A program made the position numbers and the translations under genes. 64,000 nucleotides of DNA from Rhodohalobacter mucosus. Lineage in GTDB: Bacteria > Bacteroidota > Rhodothermia > Balneolales > Balneolaceae. The notes under the pieces were generated by a model, which was given only the letters and a program-made list of their open reading frames with translations, searched no databases and was not told the origin of the DNA. Below are positions 44,237 through 51,329 of this stretch, one piece after another (position 1 is the first letter of the stretch; the number at the start of each line of letters is the position of its first letter). The stretch spans positions 22,047 to 86,046 of the forward strand of contig NZ_QGGB01000012.1 of the NCBI RefSeq assembly GCF_003150675.1, written 5' to 3'.

Positions 44237-44488
44237 TCAATTTTCACAGATTTCATCCGGTTGGCAAGTAACACAAATATAACATTCTGTTTCAGGAGAA
44301 TTATTACAAATATCACTCGCACAAGCAAATGTCCAGAGTTCTTCTCCAACCCCGCATGGCCTTTCATCTATACATGTAGATCCTGTCATTGCAAGACACT
44401 TTACATCTGCTATACTCGAAATTTCAGTCATGAATGCTGAACTGAGTATAATTACTATACCGACCGAAATACTTGCTATTATTTTTAT
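44237..44488 (-). CDS. NVEALA-like Cys-rich exported peptide; no ATG at the expected start
   Basis: From the internal ATG at 44431 the frame gives 64 residues. The open frame continues upstream, however, and encodes a good hydrophobic signal sequence (IKIIASISVGIVIILSSAF). If read from codon ATA 44486-44488, in the place where ATG-AAA would be expected, the protein has about 83 residues. The motif IADVKCLA matches the LANVEALA motif of the NVEALA family. It is followed by a tail with nine further cysteines (CIDERPCG, CASDICNN, CYICVTCQ, ICEN). Such peptides are thought to be exported or processed. The start is either AUA/AUU, or the ATG was lost by mutation, or there is a sequence error. Confidence 0.65.
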   Translation of the reverse strand: MKIIASISVGIVIILSSAFMTEISSIADVKCLAMTGSTCIDERPCGVGEELWTFACASDICNNSPETECYICVTCQPDEICEN

Positions 44489-44557
44489 AGTACAAATTAT
44501 TCAATTGTTATAGATTATAAATTCAGTAATAACCTGCATTGAATAATATAATTTTTC

Positions 44558-44594
44558 AATACGCACATGTGCGTATTATTTTAAGTACATGTAC
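44558..44594. promoter_or_regulatory. Two ACATGT-centred palindromes, operator-like
   Basis: A perfect 20-bp palindrome with core CGCACATGTGCG lies at 44558-44577. A second, GTACATGTAC, lies at 44585-44594. Their centres are 22 bp apart, about two helical turns. They sit about 70-100 bp upstream of the peptide-propeller operon and just past the LuxR remnant. They could be operators; the first could also be a terminator stem. Confidence 0.45.
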
Positions 44595-44624
44595 GTAGTC
44601 TCACACCAACGCCTAACTCTTCTT

Positions 44625-44810
44625 TTAGCCGTTCTTGACTTCCCAGAGCCACTTTTGCAGCCCAAGCCTGCCCTTAACACCGAGTTTATGGCATATGTTC
44701 TGTTTGTGTGTCTGAATGGTCCGCTTGGAGTTGCCCAGCTTGTCTGATATCTCACTGCTTGTATATCCTTTTTCTACCAGTCCCAGCACCCTCACTTCGG
44801 CGTTATTAAA
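44625..44810 (-). pseudogene. LuxR/GerE-type DNA-binding domain fragment
   Basis: The minus strand encodes about 61 residues: NNAEVRVLGLVEKGYTSSEI, then SDKLGNSKRTIQTHKQNICH, then KLGVKGRLGLQKW, ending in TAA at 44625. This is the complete recognition-helix region of a LuxR HTH (SSEISDKLGNSKRTIQTH). Upstream of 44810 the frame enters a CAGCTGT heptad repeat and reaches a TAG within six codons. The N-terminal half of the regulator is therefore missing and the break falls on the repeat border. The upstream part is not found on the other side of the repeat. Confidence 0.8.
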
Positions 44811-44929
44811 GCTAACAGCTGTCAGCTATCAGCATTCAGACTTCTATCATTATGCGTCATCCTTGATCATTGCCCGGCTGATCTGTTGTGCGGTTGAACA
44901 TTCTCTTTTCCGTGACCTCCGTGGCTAAC
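44811..44929 (+). repeat. Composite repeat, copy 2 of 6
   Basis: Starts GCTAACAGCTGTCAGCTATC, then CATCCTTGATCATTG, CGGCTGATCTGTTGTGCGG and a CCGTGACCTCCGTGGC end. It replaces the 5' part of the LuxR gene. Confidence 0.85.
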
Positions 44930-44997
44930 TCTTCCTTCACGCTTCCCCCGGGGAATGAATTCCCCGCTCGCATGTGCCGACCTACGGTCTATCTCAA

Positions 44998-45120
44998 GCT
45001 TACAGCTATCAGCCGTCAGCATTTTCGATTTCATACCTGAACATTGAGCATTGATCGGTTGTGCGGTTGATTATTTCCTCCCCCCGTGGCAATTTACTTT
45101 TCCTGATTTGGCGGTAAATC
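44998..45120 (+). repeat. Composite repeat, copy 3 of 6
   Basis: Starts GCTTACAGCTATCAGCCGTC, then CCTGAACATTGAGCATTG, GATCGGTTGTGCGGTTG and ends near GGCGGTAAATCG. It stops nine bases short of the stop codon of the nucleotidyltransferase gene. Between copies 2 and 3 is a CCCCGGGGAATG hairpin. Confidence 0.85.
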
Positions 45121-45128
45121 GACCCGGA

Positions 45129-45566
45129 TTACAAGTTTTCAAGATCATCAAGATCTTTATAGCGGCCCGATGCTTTCTTATTTTTCTTTAGATCTTCAAG
45201 CGAAATAGTTTGAATGGCAACTCCCTCAATTGTAAAAGAGTTTCTATTTGAATAGCTATCAGAGAAGGTTAAACCGGTCACAGAAGTAATAATATCAATT
45301 CGGTTTGGGGGGTAACCTAATTGAATGATCTGGTCTTCTTTGGTAAAATCTTCAACTCCGAGGTCTAGACTACCAAAACCAAAATCATTCAGAACCTCAA
45401 CAACTTTTGCGGCATTTTTTTTGGTTGGATTAATCCAAAAATCTATATCACCAGTATATCTCACGTAACCGTATAATACGACGGCATACCCGCCTACTAG
45501 CAGATACTCAACTTTCTGATCGTTTAATAATCTTGCAAACTCTTTGAACTCGTTGCTCAGCATCAA
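45129..45566 (-). CDS. Nucleotidyltransferase-fold protein (MNT/AbiEii-like), TA-type pair
   Basis: The protein has 145 residues; the second Met (45563) is an equally likely start. VEYLLVGGYAVVLYGYVRYTGDIDFWI carries the GG-(x) and D-x-D signature of minimal nucleotidyltransferases, followed by NRIDIITSVTGLTF, which supplies the third acidic residue. This family usually travels with a small helical protein encoded directly upstream, as here (45508-45717, overlapping by about 58 bases). Such pairs resemble toxin-antitoxin modules, but whether this one is toxic or transfers a nucleotide to a protein or RNA is not known. The gene is AT-rich compared with the glp and pruA genes. Confidence 0.82.
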   Translation of the reverse strand: MMLSNEFKEFARLLNDQKVEYLLVGGYAVVLYGYVRYTGDIDFWINPTKKNAAKVVEVLNDFGFGSLDLGVEDFTKEDQIIQLGYPPNRIDIITSVTGLTFSDSYSNRNSFTIEGVAIQTISLEDLKKNKKASGRYKDLDDLENL

Positions 45567-45717
45567 TCCCTTTTAGTTTCATGTACTGTTTGCGCAATTC
45601 TTCCAATGCCATCAGCCTCTCCTCCGGCGTTTTGCTGCGCCAGTACTCCCGCTCGTCTTCATACTGCTGAGGGTCTTTAAGGTGATATTTTTTAACATAT
45701 TTTTCCATGAATGGCAA
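45508..45717 (-). CDS. Small helical partner of the nucleotidyltransferase
   Basis: The protein has 69 residues, all helical and charged. YHLKDPQQYEDEREYWRSKTPEERLMALEELRKQY carries the pattern YW-S-(x)-PEERL-(A/V)-(x)-LR-QY, familiar from small ORFs placed before nucleotidyltransferase genes, and it ends with RVQRVCKIIKR. Its 3' end overlaps the nucleotidyltransferase gene by about 58 bases in another frame, so the two are translationally linked. It may act as the antitoxin or specificity partner. M4 (MEKYVKKY) is an alternative start. Confidence 0.72.
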   Translation of the reverse strand: MPFMEKYVKKYHLKDPQQYEDEREYWRSKTPEERLMALEELRKQYMKLKGIDAEQRVQRVCKIIKRSES

Positions 45718-45790
45718 TACTAAAAATACAAAATATTCGAAAGATAAGCGACATTCTAAGCCCGGAATGACTCTTCCTACGATCTATCTC

Positions 45791-45944
45791 AAGCTTATAG
45801 CTGTCAGCTATCAGCCACCAGCTTTTTAGAATTCATGTCCCATCCTTGAACATTGCCCGGCTGATCGGTTGTGCGGTTGAACATTCCCCCCCCGTGCCTT
45901 CTGTGGCAACCTTCTCCCTCCGCGCTCTCCGCGTCTCAGCGGTA
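45791..45944 (+). repeat. Composite repeat, copy 4 of 6
   Basis: Starts GCTTATAGCTGTCAGCTATC, then CTTTTTAGAAT, CATCCTTGAACATTG, CGGCTGATCGGTTGTGCGG, a run of C residues, CCGTGCCTTCTGTGGC and CTCTCCGCGTCTCAGCGG. Its last bases overlap the stop codon and final codons of the propeller gene at 45936. Confidence 0.85.
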
Positions 45945-47072
45945 AAGACTACTTGGATCTAAGCGAACGATATAATCCCTGAACTTACTGGACAGATAAA
46001 TGTCATCATCAATCCACGCCATATACATCGGGTAAAACGGTTCTCCATCTTGATCAAAAACCCGAATGCTTTTCACATGATGAAATTCATTACCGTCTGT
46101 CCTCAACAGGGTGATCATTCCCGAGTGTATGAGCATTACTTCATCATCCCTGTAAAGAAGGCCTGAAATTAAATTTCGGCCTCTTATCACCTGATCGGTT
46201 TCAATTTCAACAGGTGGTGGATTCACCAGGACACGCTGACCCACTCCCTGATCAAACTCAACCTGTTCTTCTTCCATTTCGAATTCGGAATAGTGAAGCC
46301 GGATTAAACGATCGACTGAAGTATCTGACCCATACATGAATAATAGCGGCATTTGAATGGCAGTCACAAGGAGATCGCCCTGCCCATTTACATCCATCAA
46401 TACCCTGTTGTACCCGCTTGGTTGCTTACCAATGGATATGATGCGCTTGTGAAAACCGGGATTGACGTCTGGATTGTTCAGGAAGAGCTTCTTTATCAAA
46501 TAATCCGGATCACTGTTTACCGGATAGAAGAAAAGCGGGTGCCGGTATGCAAAACCGCTTTGCGGAAACATATCCCTGATCTCATATTCCTCAAGGAACT
46601 GAAACCGGCTGTCGAACCGGATCACCTTGCCCAGGCTCGCATCCACGATCAAGAAATACCCGTTTGAATATAGCAGCTGATCGATTCGCTGGTATTCGCC
46701 CGGTCCACGGCCGGTGAACGTGTATTGACCAAGAGTTTGCCCGGTTTCTGTATCCAGGATCAGGATCGATTGTCTGCCATTATAGACGGTGACCAGGGAA
46801 TCACCTATATGGATTAAAAAATCGCCGCCAGCCATGGTATCCAACGTTTGAATCACACCGGAAGAATCTACCGGGTCAATCCTAACCTCGATTATCTTCT
46901 GCTCTTCTATCAGAACATGGCTTAATTCTGCTTCAGGAAAAAACTCATAGACAGGCGCATAACGGTCTGATACCTCATTGCAGCCAAACCATAAGCAGCT
47001 TAAAAGAGCGATGAACATCAGGTGTTTCAGTTTATTCTTCAAATGGATGTACCAAATCCGATTCTCATTCAT
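45936..47072 (-). CDS. Six-bladed beta-propeller lipoprotein
   Basis: About 378 residues from ATG 47072 (MNENRIWYIHLKNKLKHLMF); an ATG at 47123 would add 17 residues unlike a signal peptide. Lipobox LWFGC (about C31). The signature is FTGRGPGEYQRI, with blade motifs ILDTETGQTLGQY and YFLIVDASLGKVIRFDSRF. The last codons (LYR) and TGA lie within composite repeat copy 4. It is a separate lineage from the IPEEIASLEN group. Divergence from the usual GxxGxGPGEF is limited to the first glycine. Function unknown. Confidence 0.8.
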   Translation of the reverse strand: MNENRIWYIHLKNKLKHLMFIALLSCLWFGCNEVSDRYAPVYEFFPEAELSHVLIEEQKIIEVRIDPVDSSGVIQTLDTMAGGDFLIHIGDSLVTVYNGRQSILILDTETGQTLGQYTFTGRGPGEYQRIDQLLYSNGYFLIVDASLGKVIRFDSRFQFLEEYEIRDMFPQSGFAYRHPLFFYPVNSDPDYLIKKLFLNNPDVNPGFHKRIISIGKQPSGYNRVLMDVNGQGDLLVTAIQMPLLFMYGSDTSVDRLIRLHYSEFEMEEEQVEFDQGVGQRVLVNPPPVEIETDQVIRGRNLISGLLYRDDEVMLIHSGMITLLRTDGNEFHHVKSIRVFDQDGEPFYPMYMAWIDDDIYLSSKFRDYIVRLDPSSLYR

Positions 47073-47228
47073 AAAACTTTTAATACACTGGAATTCTAAG
47101 CCATATTTATCCCTGCAAGTCATTATGAATCTCTACTGCCTGTTAATCATGCTATCCTGTGTCAACAATCCAAAGTACTGAATCGACATCCAGCGTACAT
47201 GCTGTTAGGTGTAAGATCCCGGATTTCA

Positions 47229-48317
47229 TCATAGTTTCACCACCCGATAAACCCCTCCCTCCCAGCGGTCGGGATTGTCGTTGTTGAACTGCACGAATAG
47301 CCTTCCATTGCCGGCATAGCGGATGGATCTCATGTTTTCCGGGGCATCCAGGCTCCCCAGGTACTCAGCCTCGGGTGAAAACAGATCAATCTTGAGCGCT
47401 TCACCTGCTTCTGTATGCCGCACCACCCATAGGCGACCCTCGCCATCAGGGAAAAAATCAAAGAATCTCCTTTTAAACTCCGGAGGTTCATACTCACCCG
47501 GCTCCATTCCGGTCACCTGCATGGCCCGCTCCCGGCCTTCCCGAAGCTGCTCTTTCTCCTCCTGGCTGTAGGGAACGGGCGGCAGCCCTCTGCGCGTAAA
47601 CAGCAGCTCTTCGCCGGTATCCGGATCCACCCTGAAAACCCGGTAGGAGGTATCGCGGGGAGCGGTATAAAACGCCAGCTCATCGGTAAATTGGAAGTCA
47701 CAAAAGGTACAGGAGATCTGTTCAAAGGGGGGATTCTCCATCTCCAGCTCCATCTGGTAAAACTCCTCTGTCTCCCGGGTTTCGGAATCATAAATACGCA
47801 TCAGGATATCACCGGGATCGGTTGTCATCATGGAGAAGGGATGGTTTAAAATTACAAGCCCACTGCCGGTCAAGTGAACCTGTGGATTCCAGCCTGTTTC
47901 ATAGGGAAAGGTGGTTTCTTCTTCACTGAACAGAGATGAAATGGAAACCCTGGCGCTGTTGAGATCGGCAACGGCAACTCTCCCGTCCGGGTGAATATCA
48001 ATCGCAATCATGTTCTGGTACTCACCCGGTCCGCGTCCCCTGCCACCACGCGTTTCCAGGTGATTCCCCTCCGAGTCAAAGTGGTTGATCGTATTCAGCG
48101 AGCGGTCGAGTATTACTAGGCTGCCATCCAGGAGCACGCCGGCAACCGACGGATTGGGAATCAGGTCCGGGGCTTCAATACTCCAGCGATTGATCTGCTC
48201 TAGCGCAACGGGGGCACTCTTATCTGACACACTTTCCGCATCCCCTCCAGTGCAGGATAGCAATCCTGCCGCCACTGCGGTTAACAAACATAAAGCCCAA
48301 AGATTCAATCCTTGCAT
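47229..48317 (-). CDS. Six-bladed beta-propeller lipoprotein
   Basis: The protein has 362 residues with lipobox LLSC (C22). The signature GGRGRGPGEY follows DRSLNTINHFDSEGNHLETR, with later blade motifs DGRVAVADLNSARVSI and DGEGRLWVVRHTEAGEALKID. It is co-directional with the gene at 45936, with a 156-bp gap, and may share its transcript. The ordinary base composition matches the GC-richer propellers. Function unknown. Confidence 0.84.
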   Translation of the reverse strand: MQGLNLWALCLLTAVAAGLLSCTGGDAESVSDKSAPVALEQINRWSIEAPDLIPNPSVAGVLLDGSLVILDRSLNTINHFDSEGNHLETRGGRGRGPGEYQNMIAIDIHPDGRVAVADLNSARVSISSLFSEEETTFPYETGWNPQVHLTGSGLVILNHPFSMMTTDPGDILMRIYDSETRETEEFYQMELEMENPPFEQISCTFCDFQFTDELAFYTAPRDTSYRVFRVDPDTGEELLFTRRGLPPVPYSQEEKEQLREGRERAMQVTGMEPGEYEPPEFKRRFFDFFPDGEGRLWVVRHTEAGEALKIDLFSPEAEYLGSLDAPENMRSIRYAGNGRLFVQFNNDNPDRWEGGVYRVVKL

Positions 48318-48421
48318 TATTTTAATCCCTCATTCCTGTTTCTGCTCATCTTACCGCCCAGACAATGTAGGGATTCCCGTTATAAAATCAACATTTACCC
48401 ACTTCATTTCGGTTTTCTTAG

Positions 48422-48545
48422 GCAATCAGCTTTCAGCTATCCGCCGTCAGCTTTTTCGACTTTATACCTGAACATTGAGCATTGATCGGTTGTGCGGTTG
48501 AACATTCCTCCCCTCCGCGTGCTCCGCGCCTTGGCGGTGAAATCA
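48422..48545 (+). repeat. Composite repeat, copy 5 of 6
   Basis: Starts AATCAGCTTTCAGCTATCCG, then CTTTTTCGACTTTATACC, TGAACATTGAGCATTG, GATCGGTTGTGCGG, CCTCCGCGTGCTCCGCG and CTTGGCGGTGAAATCA. It ends on the stop codon of the vapC-like gene (48543-48545). Confidence 0.85.
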
Positions 48546-48932
48546 TTCTGATATCAAATCGAAATTCAGCTGACCCTGCATCAGCTTAAAATGCTTATCG
48601 AGGCTGAACAGGGTGATTTTTTCATCGATAACCTGCTGCAAAATGATCAGATCCGGTATCCCGACTTTATTGATCCCGTTTTTCAAATTCATCAGCTGGT
48701 AGCCGCGAACAATGTCCCAGTCAACGTTTAGCGGAATCATCTCTATGGCCTGCAACCCCTCAAGAAGTTCTGTTTCGATTTTTAGCAGCAACGCCGGAGC
48801 CAGTTCGGTCAGGATCAGTTCATTGATGCACGCCAGGTCTTCCACAATTAGACGGTCCAGCTTATCGAATCCGCCGGACTTGAAATACTCAATCCATACC
48901 GAGCTGTCGACCAGCACCCTGTACCTTGACAT
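48543..48932 (-). CDS. vapC: PIN-domain ribonuclease toxin (VapC family)
   Basis: The protein has 129 residues. YRVLVDSSVWIEYF supplies the first catalytic Asp (D9), NELILTELAPALL the conserved acidic helix, and NKVGIPDLIILQQ the third acidic site. FSLDKHFKLM matches the fourth (D-x-H-F). VapC toxins cleave RNA, often tRNA or rRNA, when not bound by VapB. The ATG overlaps the antitoxin stop by one base (TGATG), the classic arrangement of the pair. Composite repeat copy 5 reaches the stop codon. Confidence 0.9.
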   Translation of the reverse strand: MSRYRVLVDSSVWIEYFKSGGFDKLDRLIVEDLACINELILTELAPALLLKIETELLEGLQAIEMIPLNVDWDIVRGYQLMNLKNGINKVGIPDLIILQQVIDEKITLFSLDKHFKLMQGQLNFDLISE

Positions 48933-49126
48933 CAGCTCCGGTCTCTGAGGGTATCCAGGTCAATATCCAGGTCCACGGTTCCCTTCCTGGCAATCAGCCG
49001 TTTCCGTTTAACGCGGTCAATTTCAGCCTGAAGTGCATCCTTGATCAACTGGCTCTTCGTTTTTGCACCCGTTGCCTTCATGGCTTCGTCCATTAATTTC
49101 TTGGGTATGTCCAATGTGGTTCTCAT
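48932..49126 (-). CDS. vapB: Ribbon-helix-helix type antitoxin (VapB family)
   Basis: 64 residues from ATG 49126 (MRTTLDIPKKLMDEAMKATG); an upstream ATG at 49144 is less likely because the family starts at MRTTL. The N-terminal strand plus two helices (TLDIPKKLMDEAMKATGAKTKSQL) form an RHH/type II VapB DNA-binding fold, and the basic-acidic C-terminus (RKRLIARKGTVDLDIDLDTL) would wrap the toxin. It would repress its own promoter in complex with VapC. First gene of the vapBC pair. Confidence 0.87.
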   Translation of the reverse strand: MRTTLDIPKKLMDEAMKATGAKTKSQLIKDALQAEIDRVKRKRLIARKGTVDLDIDLDTLRDRS

Positions 49127-49239
49127 ATAAAAGTATGTATTCATGCATGATTATACATGCATTTTACGTTTTGCAATGCTGAAAGTCAACCTATCAAGCC
49201 CTCACCTTTTGGTGAAAAAAAGCTCTTTATACAGATTTA

Positions 49240-49465
49240 AAGAACTGATAAATCAACCGCAGCGGCCGCGGAGGAGGCGCTGTGCACGCGGTGACGACCG
49301 CCGGTCTGTTTCAAGCATACAGCTGTCAGCCATCAGCTTTTTTTTATGAATCCACACTTGATCATTGTGCGGTTACTCAGTTGCGCGGTTGATTATTTCT
49401 CTTCTCCGTGCCCTCCGTGGCATTCCCCCCTCCGCGCTCTCCGTGCCTCCGCGGTGCAACACCTC
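49240..49465 (+). repeat. Composite repeat, copy 6 of 6, and flanking unit
   Basis: Bases 49312-49465 repeat the order CAGCTGTCAGCCATCAGC, TTGATCATTGTGCGG, TTGCGCGGTTGATTATTTC, CCGTGCCCTCCGTGGC, CGCTCTCCGTGCCTCCGCGG. Upstream, 49255-49295 is a CCGCAGCGGCCGCGGAGG-type unit. The spacer 49145-49561 holds no gene; its last 90 AT-rich bases probably carry the glpK promoter. Confidence 0.83.
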
Positions 49466-49561
49466 TTATTTACCACATTATTTGACTTCCTGAACGAAGA
49501 ATCCCAAATTCTTTTTTATTTAAATAGAAATAACGACTAACCATTCAAACCGATCCTGCAC

Positions 49562-51064
49562 ATGGCCGACCAGTACATCCTCGCCCTCGACCAGGGAACC
49601 ACCAGCTCACGGGCAATCGTATTCGACAAAAAGGGAAGCATTGTCAACGTTGCCCAGAAAGAGTTCAAACAGCACTACCCGAAGGCAGGATGGGTGGAAC
49701 ATGACGGCAACGAGATCTGGAGCACCCAGGCCGGGGTGGCTGCCGAGGCGATTACCGGAGCGGGACTCAACGGCACCAACATCGCCGCCATCGGCATTAC
49801 CAACCAGCGCGAAACCACCCTGATCTGGGACCGCAAGACGGGCAAGCCTGTCTACCACGCCATTGTCTGGCAGGATCGCCGTACTTCCGACTACTGCGAC
49901 AAGCTGAAAAAGCAGGACGGACTGATCGAAAAGGTCCAGCAGAAAACCGGGCTGATTCTCGACTCCTATTTCTCCGCCACCAAGATCAAATGGATTCTGG
50001 ATAACGTGGAGGGCGTTCGTGAACGAGCCGAAAAGGGCGAGCTGGCTTTTGGCACCATGGACACATGGATCATCTGGAATTTTACCCGGGGCGAGCACCA
50101 CATCACCGACGTGACCAACGCTTCCCGCACCATGATTTACAACATCCACGACCTGGAGTGGGACCAGGAACTGCTGGAGCTGTTTGATATCCCCGAAAGC
50201 CTGCTGCCGGACGTAAAGCAGTCGAGCGAGGTATACGGAGAAACCAAGACCACGATTTTCGCCTCAAAAGTGCCCATTGCGGGCATTGCGGGTGATCAGC
50301 AGGCCGCCCTGTTTGGTCAGCGCTGTATCGAAAAAGGCATGGTGAAGAACACCTACGGCACCGGCTGCTTTATGATTATGAATACCGGTGAAAAAACCAT
50401 CAAATCTGAGAACAACCTGCTCACCACGATCGGCTGGCAGGTGGACGGCAAGGTGACCTACGCCCTGGAAGGAAGCATTTTCATCGCGGGAGCCGTGGTG
50501 CAGTGGCTTCGCGATGAACTGGGCATTATCCGCAAATCGGCCGACGTGGAAAAGCTGGCCGCATCGGTGGATGACAATGACGGTGTGTATCTCGTACCGG
50601 CCTTCGCGGGCCTGGGCGCCCCGCATTGGGACCAGCACGCACGCGGCACCATGGTTGGCCTCACACGAGGATCCAACTCCGGCCACATCGCACGGGCCGC
50701 CCTCGAGGGCATCGCCTACCAGGTGATGGATGTGCTGAAAGCGATGGAGGCCGACTCCGGGATCGATATTCAGGAACTGCGTGTGGACGGGGGCGCAACT
50801 GCCAATAACCTGCTGATGCAGTTTCAGTCGGATATTCTGCAGTCACCCGTGATTCGTCCCAAGACCCTGGAAACCACCGCACTCGGCGCCGCCTACCTGG
50901 CCGGACTGGCCGTCGGCTACTGGAAAGACCATGAGGAGATCAATGATCAGTGGCAGGTGGACCGCAAATTTGAAGCAGAGATGGATCGCAGCCATGCCGA
51001 AGACCTGATCGCCGGCTGGGACCGCGCACTCAAAGCCGCCAAAGCATGGTCCGGGGAAAGATAG
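49562..51064 (+). CDS. glpK: Glycerol kinase
   Basis: This 500-residue FGGY-family kinase phosphorylates glycerol to sn-glycerol 3-phosphate with ATP in the cytoplasm. The N-terminal ATPase motif [15 protein letters not shown] is perfect. [13 protein letters not shown] follows, then the FGGY signature region ([12 protein letters not shown]), the [13 protein letters not shown] loop and the C-terminal motif [16 protein letters not shown]. The length equals that of E. coli GlpK. No glycerol facilitator gene is adjacent. It is followed by glpD 265 bases downstream across a repeat, so the two steps of glycerol use are neighbours. No Shine-Dalgarno is evident before the ATG. Confidence 0.97.
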   Translation: MADQYILALDQGTTSSRAIVFDKKGSIVNVAQKEFKQHYPKAGWVEHDGNEIWSTQAGVAAEAITGAGLNGTNIAAIGITNQRETTLIWDRKTGKPVYHAIVWQDRRTSDYCDKLKKQDGLIEKVQQKTGLILDSYFSATKIKWILDNVEGVRERAEKGELAFGTMDTWIIWNFTRGEHHITDVTNASRTMIYNIHDLEWDQELLELFDIPESLLPDVKQSSEVYGETKTTIFASKVPIAGIAGDQQAALFGQRCIEKGMVKNTYGTGCFMIMNTGEKTIKSENNLLTTIGWQVDGKVTYALEGSIFIAGAVVQWLRDELGIIRKSADVEKLAASVDDNDGVYLVPAFAGLGAPHWDQHARGTMVGLTRGSNSGHIARAALEGIAYQVMDVLKAMEADSGIDIQELRVDGGATANNLLMQFQSDILQSPVIRPKTLETTALGAAYLAGLAVGYWKDHEEINDQWQVDRKFEAEMDRSHAEDLIAGWDRALKAAKAWSGER

Positions 51065-51329
51065 GGTTCACCCCTCCTGCGTGTAAAGAAATACTACGGA
51101 GGGCAGGCACAAAGACGAAAGTACGCGGAGGAATTAAGTTTAAAGCCACACTAGCTTTGAAAGCCCAAAATCCAAATAACAAATTCCAAATTCCCGCATA
51201 GCGATCCTTTCGGGGCAAACAACTGACAACTGACAACGGACCACTAACAACCTACAAGCTGACAGCTGATGCCTGATAGCTGACAGCTCCCAACAATCAA
51301 CCACTAACCACCACCAACAATCCAATTTC
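51065..51329. repeat. Composite heptad repeat between glpK and glpD (inverted orientation)
   Basis: Read on the minus strand, this is the same block order as the propeller spacers: TGGTTAGTGGTTG, AGCTGTCAGCTATCAGG, TTGTCAGTTGTCAGTTG, CCCCGAAAGGATCGC, GGAATTTGGAATTTG. It ends 12 bases before the glpD start codon. A CGCGGAGG-type unit lies near 51124. Confidence 0.85.

Noticed and set aside
49145..49561. Riboswitch or glycerol-responsive leader before glpK
   Set aside because: The spacer consists of dispersed repeats and an AT-rich stretch; I see no structured conserved element.
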